Under the pieces are notes generated by a model. It saw only the letters and a program-made list of their open reading frames with translations. It did no database searches and was not told the DNA's origin. DNA of 64,000 bases, taken from Rubellimicrobium rubrum. GTDB taxonomy: Bacteria > Pseudomonadota > Alphaproteobacteria > Rhodobacterales > Rhodobacteraceae. The translations under genes and the position numbers were made by a program. Positions 60,390 through 64,000 of the stretch are shown in pieces. Each line of letters begins with the position of its first letter. Positions within the stretch are counted from its first letter, which is position 1. The DNA is taken from NCBI RefSeq assembly GCF_006152115.1, contig NZ_VDFU01000023.1, forward strand, positions 1 to 64,000, in the 5' to 3' direction.

Positions 60390-62327
60390 TCAGATGCGAA
60401 GCGGGTCCAACCGCAGCGTCAGCGTCAGCAGGAGTCCCTTGGCCCGCCACTCGCAGTCCAGATCTCCGCCCAAGGCGCCGCAAACAAGCTGACGAGCCAG
60501 CTTCGAGCCAAAGCCCTCTTCAGCGGGTGGGATGACCTCCGGCCCGCCCCGCTCGCTCCAAGCCAGGGTGACCTGCTCTCCACTCACTTGCCAGGCGACC
60601 TTGAGCTTTCCCTTCGGAGTGGACAGCGCGCCGTACTTCACCGAGTTCGTCGCCAACTCATGGAGCACCAAGGCGAGGTTGGCCGCCGCTTGTGGTCCCA
60701 CCTGCAAAGCCGGCCCCTTGAGGCGGAGCTGATCGGTGGTGTCCGACAAGTGCGGAGCCAGTACTGTGGTCACCAAGTCGTGCAGAACCACCCGTTCGCG
60801 TCGGACGGCATCGTCGGACACAGCGCCCTGGATCAGGCTGTGGGCCTTCCCAAGCGCCGCCAGGCGGCCCGACAGGCTGTCGGCCATCTCGCGTGGGCTC
60901 TGCGCCGTCCGCGCTGTCATGCGGATCATGCCCGAGGTGACGGCGAAAAGGTTCTTCACCCGGTGGTCGAGCTCGCGCACGAGGAGTTGGCGGCCCTGTT
61001 CGACCCGCTTGCGCTCGGTAATGTCGATCTTGAGCCCTCGCGTGAGGAGCAGCCGTCCGTCGGCGCTCCGCTCCGCATGGCCCAGCATGAGAAGCCAGCG
61101 CTCCCCTTCAGGATGGAGCACTCTGTACTCCAGTCGCCAGTCGTCATCGCCCGGTGTCCGGACGATCCGATCCAGACGCGCCAGGACGGCCTCGCGGTCA
61201 CCCGCATGCACCCGCTCGCGCCACGCTGCGAAGCCCGGCTGCTCCTCGGGAGTGAAGCCGTAGAGCGTATGGGTCCGCTCGTCCCAGTCGAGCACGCCGG
61301 TCGTCGCATCCCAAGACCATGTTCCCGCCTGACCGGCCTCCAGCGCGAGGCGCAGCTGCCGCTTGTTCCGGAGCAACTCCTCCTCTGCGGCCTTGCGGAC
61401 AGAGATATCCTCGATCACGGCCAGGAACACCTCAGGGCAGCCTTCTGCATCCCGCACAAGGCTGCCGGTGAGGTTCACCCAGACCGAGCCCCCAGATTGG
61501 GGCACGTAGCGCTTTTCCAAACTGTAGGAGTCGATCTCACCCGCGAGCAGCTGCTCTACCTGCGCGCAATCGGGGGCGAGGTCGTCGGGATGGGTGATCT
61601 GGAGGAAGTCGGTGTGGGTGAGATCCTCGCGCGCATAGCCGGTGATGGCGCAGAAGCGGTCGTTCACCTCCAAGAAGCGCCCGTCGAGAGCCACACGAGC
61701 CATTCCCACGGCAGCCTGGTCGAAGACCGCCCGGAAGCGGGTCTCGCTCGCCTGCGCGCGCACCACTTGGGCGTCCCGCTCAGCCAAAGCGCGCCGGAGC
61801 TCCAACTCGGACATGACCTGCCGGGCCAGACCCTGCAGCAGGCGCTGCTGTTGCGCAGTCAGGCCATCGGGCCTCGGCTTGGTGTCGAGGATGCACATCG
61901 TGCCTAAAGGCAGGCCCTCTGAGGTCTCTAGAAGTGCGCCGGCATAGAAGCGCAGGCCTCCGGCTTGAGTCACCAGCGGGTTGCATTCGAAGCGACAGTC
62001 CTGCGACAGGTCGGGCACGATGAGCAGCCCAGTCTGCAGAAGGGCGTGCCGGCAGATCGAGACCTCAAGCGGCAGCTCGCGGGCCCCAATCCCCACCTCA
62101 GCCTTGAACCACTGGCGCCCACCCGCGATGAGGTTCACCACCGCGATCGGCGCCTCGCAGATCTCGGCCGCCAGCTGCGCGATGTTGTCGAAGGCAGCCT
62201 CGCGAGGGGTGTCAAGAATGGCATACCGGCTTAGGGCGGCCAGACGGTCGGCCTCGGTCCACGGAACGTCTTGGGAGCCGTCCTCAGCGAGGCGAACGGA
62301 TGCGGGTGCGCAGGGTAGGTCAGCCAT
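60390..62327 (-). CDS. GAF-PAS-PAS sensor, HWE-family histidine kinase
   Basis: A 645-residue soluble kinase. A GAF domain (about 20-165; LDTPREAAFDNIAQLAAEIC and VSICRHALLQTGLLIVPDLS) is followed by two PAS domains (FDQAAVGMARVALDGRFLEV, then the FTPEEQPGF PAS), each with a PAC segment (VIEDISVRKAAEEEL, LKIDITERKRVEQG). The kinase core has the H box VRELDHRVKNLFAVTSGMIR with His near 455, the N box HELATNSVKYGALSTPKGKL and the Trp/Glu segment LAWSERGG, so it is HWE type. MADLPCAP at 62327 is taken as the start. TTG at 62357 is possible. No cognate regulator is adjacent, so it is an orphan. Confidence 0.93.
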   Translation of the reverse strand: MADLPCAPASVRLAEDGSQDVPWTEADRLAALSRYAILDTPREAAFDNIAQLAAEICEAPIAVVNLIAGGRQWFKAEVGIGARELPLEVSICRHALLQTGLLIVPDLSQDCRFECNPLVTQAGGLRFYAGALLETSEGLPLGTMCILDTKPRPDGLTAQQQRLLQGLARQVMSELELRRALAERDAQVVRAQASETRFRAVFDQAAVGMARVALDGRFLEVNDRFCAITGYAREDLTHTDFLQITHPDDLAPDCAQVEQLLAGEIDSYSLEKRYVPQSGGSVWVNLTGSLVRDAEGCPEVFLAVIEDISVRKAAEEELLRNKRQLRLALEAGQAGTWSWDATTGVLDWDERTHTLYGFTPEEQPGFAAWRERVHAGDREAVLARLDRIVRTPGDDDWRLEYRVLHPEGERWLLMLGHAERSADGRLLLTRGLKIDITERKRVEQGRQLLVRELDHRVKNLFAVTSGMIRMTARTAQSPREMADSLSGRLAALGKAHSLIQGAVSDDAVRRERVVLHDLVTTVLAPHLSDTTDQLRLKGPALQVGPQAAANLALVLHELATNSVKYGALSTPKGKLKVAWQVSGEQVTLAWSERGGPEVIPPAEEGFGSKLARQLVCGALGGDLDCEWRAKGLLLTLTLRLDPLRI

Positions 62328-62671
62328 GATGGCGAGCTGATTAACAGGTTTGTCCAAGGTATGTCAGGAATAAAGCATCGACTTGGCAGCCGATTGCCTC
62401 AGAAGTTAATGGCCACTTGGCGCACAGATCCCGGGGCGACAGTATGTCGCCAATGTCAAAACAATTTCTTGCTATAAGCGTCGATTGCATCGTTTGGGTC
62501 AACAGTTAAGCAACGATTAGCTCGCATTCTTGACAAAACTAAGGCAACGGCTGCCATAGTTGTGGACGGTTCTAACCGGCAAACCAGTTGTGCTGCCGTC
62601 GTAGCTTGGATCGTGGTCAGATCGGCTAAACGGTTCCGGATTTCCATGTCTGAATTGATTGTAGGTGACGT
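62328..62671 (+). promoter_or_regulatory. AT-richer divergent region with a possible promoter for the EPS locus
   Basis: This 344-base gap between the kinase and the first sugar transferase has clearly lower GC than the genes. TTGACA at 62530-62535 is followed 19 bases later by CATAGT (62555-62560), a suboptimal sigma-70-like pair about 110 bp before the transferase start. The spacing is long, so this is only a candidate. Confidence 0.3.
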
Positions 62672-63334
62672 GTGAGCATTGCTGAAACTTTGTCATATAG
62701 GCGACGCCAGCTCAGGGCTGCATCGATCTATTCGCGACACGTCAAAAGGCTGCTGGATCTGGGGCTCGTTCTCCTTGTGCTGCCCGTCACATTGCCGGTC
62801 ATTCTCCTGCTTGCGGTGCTGGTTCGTCGAGATGGCGGTCCGGCCTTCTTCGGTCATGAGCGGGTTGGACGGCATGGAGCGTCCTTTCGGTGCTGGAAGC
62901 TCCGGAGCATGGCTGACAATGCTAAGGAGCTGCTGGAGCGCCATCTGGAACGAGATCCCGCTGCAGCGGAGGAATGGAAAGCGCATCAGAAGCTGTCGGA
63001 CGACCCTCGGGTGACCCGGTTGGGGCGCCTCCTCCGGGCAACGAGCTTGGACGAGTTGCCGCAACTCTGGAACGTGGTCCGAGGCGAGATGAGCCTTGTG
63101 GGGCCACGCCCCGTAACCCGGGCGGAGCTCGACAGATATCAAGGCAGCGAGGGCTACTACCTGGCCGCTCGGCCCGGTGTGACGGGCCTGTGGCAGGTGT
63201 CCGGCCGGAATGACGTCAGCTACCCCGAGCGCGTCAGACTGGACGTTCGCTATGTCAAGACCTGCTCCTTCGCAGTCGATGTCATGATCTTGGTGAGGAC
63301 AATCGGCGCCGTCCTGCGCCGGTCCGGGCGTTGA
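62672..63334 (+). CDS. Undecaprenyl-phosphate sugar phosphotransferase (exopolysaccharide initiator)
   Basis: A 220-residue bacterial sugar transferase. One N-terminal membrane helix ([20 protein letters not shown]) precedes the catalytic domain with [76 protein letters not shown] and [18 protein letters not shown]. It belongs to the short, one-helix class that moves a sugar-1-phosphate onto undecaprenyl phosphate at the inner face. GTG start with AGGTGA upstream. A paralogue follows at 63636. Confidence 0.93.
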   Translation: MSIAETLSYRRRQLRAASIYSRHVKRLLDLGLVLLVLPVTLPVILLLAVLVRRDGGPAFFGHERVGRHGASFRCWKLRSMADNAKELLERHLERDPAAAEEWKAHQKLSDDPRVTRLGRLLRATSLDELPQLWNVVRGEMSLVGPRPVTRAELDRYQGSEGYYLAARPGVTGLWQVSGRNDVSYPERVRLDVRYVKTCSFAVDVMILVRTIGAVLRRSGR

Positions 63335-63580
63335 CGGGTGCGGTGTTGCACCTGAGGGAACGCTCGCCGCCGCAGGCTTGGTCTGTCCTAATTGTCGTGG
63401 AAAGCTTCAAATGCCAACATGTAGGAACGGAGTTAGGAAGGTCTATCAGTTCCAGCTCACGATGGAGTTAAGCTATTCACGTGGAAGTAGCGGATTGCAC
63501 GTGGGACATTAATTCTGAAGCGCATTGGACGTACACGAACAATTGTGACAAAAATCTGAGTTTAAAAACTATGAAGGTTG

Positions 63581-63599
63581 AGCCAATCTCAGATTGGCT
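63581..63599. promoter_or_regulatory. Perfect 19-bp palindrome, likely operator
   Basis: AGCCAATCT-C-AGATTGGCT has two perfect 9-bp arms around a single base. It lies 37 bp upstream of the second sugar-transferase ATG, in an AT-richer leader (63480-63580). The symmetry and position suit a dimeric repressor, though a short hairpin in the leader RNA is possible. Confidence 0.55.
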
Positions 63600-63635
63600 T
63601 CCTGAAAATGGCGGTTCAACGGCTACGAGGCATTT

Positions 63636-64000
63636 ATGTCGGACGCAGGAGCTTATTCAGTCCACGACCTCACCGCCCAGCCGCTGTCCGGAACACAGCC
63701 GCACAAGGTCCTGCCTGTCTTCCGGCCGGTATACCCGACCATTGGCAAGCGCCTGCTCGATCTGCTTTTGCTGATGCTGATCGTGCCCACCGTCCTGCCC
63801 CTTGTCGTGCTCTTGGTGGTGGTGATCCGCTTGTCTGGTGGTCCGGCCTTCTTTGTCCAAGACCGGGTTGGCCGACAGGGCCGCATTTTTCAGTTCTGGA
63901 AGCTTCGGACCATGGTGGTGGATGCGGAGCAAAGGCTGGAGCGTTACCTCTCGGACAACCCCAAGGCGCGGGCTGAGTGGGACACCTACCAAAAACTCAG
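63636..64000 (+). CDS. Second undecaprenyl-phosphate sugar transferase (partial, runs off the window)
   Basis: ATG at 63636 with CGAGG five bases upstream. After a cytoplasmic N-terminus of about 40 residues comes [20 protein letters not shown], then [40 protein letters not shown] and [14 protein letters not shown] at the window edge. The same domain order as the upstream transferase makes it a divergent paralogue. The catalytic D-E-L-P-Q and G-P-R-P motifs should lie beyond 64000. Confidence 0.9.
   Translation, partial: MSDAGAYSVHDLTAQPLSGTQPHKVLPVFRPVYPTIGKRLLDLLLLMLIVPTVLPLVVLLVVVIRLSGGPAFFVQDRVGRQGRIFQFWKLRTMVVDAEQRLERYLSDNPKARAEWDTYQKL

Noticed and set aside
1-64000. tRNA, rRNA, origin and riboswitch signals
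   Set aside because: Scanning by eye found no cloverleaf with a T-loop consensus, no rRNA sequence and no iteron or DnaA-box cluster. A covariance-model search would be needed to exclude small RNAs.

Overview
The window is GC-rich, with short intergenic gaps in its intact parts, GGAG-type ribosome binding sites, HWE-family sensor kinases, Ca-binding RTX proteins and IS families typical of Alphaproteobacteria. I would place it in Rhizobiales or Rhodobacterales (a Methylobacterium-, Microvirga- or Rubellimicrobium-like host), but no marker gene fixes the genus. It reads as an accessory region, possibly part of a plasmid or secondary replicon. There are no tRNA, rRNA, replication or complete partition genes, many serine-recombinase and IS remnants, a toxin-antitoxin pair, and a high density of broken genes.

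Layout. 1-700: end of an IS3 element joined to a decayed IS110. 1-6.7 kb: AlaE-type exporter, an HWE kinase with its response regulator, and a divergent Rrf2 regulator / DHA2 efflux pump pair with inverted-repeat operators between them. 6-12.7 kb: a decay zone (methyltransferase, acetyltransferase, LysR, cupin, IS6, IS1182, recombinase and IS3 remnants) with an intact TetR and an intact GNAT. 12.8-18.6 kb: AraC regulator with a probable direct-repeat operator and an alpha/beta hydrolase, an MFS pump, a DapA-like lyase and a frameshifted LysE exporter. 18.6-20.1 kb: fused gene fragments.

20-31 kb is an envelope-glycan region. Two acyltransferase-3 proteins sit near an overlapping minus-strand operon that encodes a GT-C-like polytopic protein, a UbiA prenyltransferase, a HAD phosphatase and a GtrA flippase-like protein, with a PAP2 lipid phosphatase just upstream. 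This gene set resembles the actinobacterial pathway for decaprenyl-phosphoryl pentose and is the best candidate here for an uncharacterised system. 31-45 kb: a 920-residue RTX protein, a Pin-like recombinase, VapBC, AzoR with a divergent LysR, an intact IS1182, a lytic transglycosylase with a SPOR-like end, a GDSL/RTX esterase whose nucleophile motif is hit by an indel, and an exported von Willebrand A protein.

45-53 kb: small exported and membrane proteins, HU, an MmyB-type XRE regulator and response-regulator pieces. 53.3-56 kb: an IS3 element that carries an IS110 inside it and cuts a recombinase gene. 56.6-62.3 kb: a GAF-EAL phosphodiesterase, an MFS pump and a second HWE kinase. 62.6-64 kb: two tandem undecaprenyl-phosphate sugar transferases that open an exopolysaccharide locus continuing past the window.

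About a dozen otherwise recognisable genes carry a single frameshift. Some sit at homopolymers and could be sequencing errors. The in-frame nonsense codons in several mobile and hypothetical genes argue that real decay is also present.
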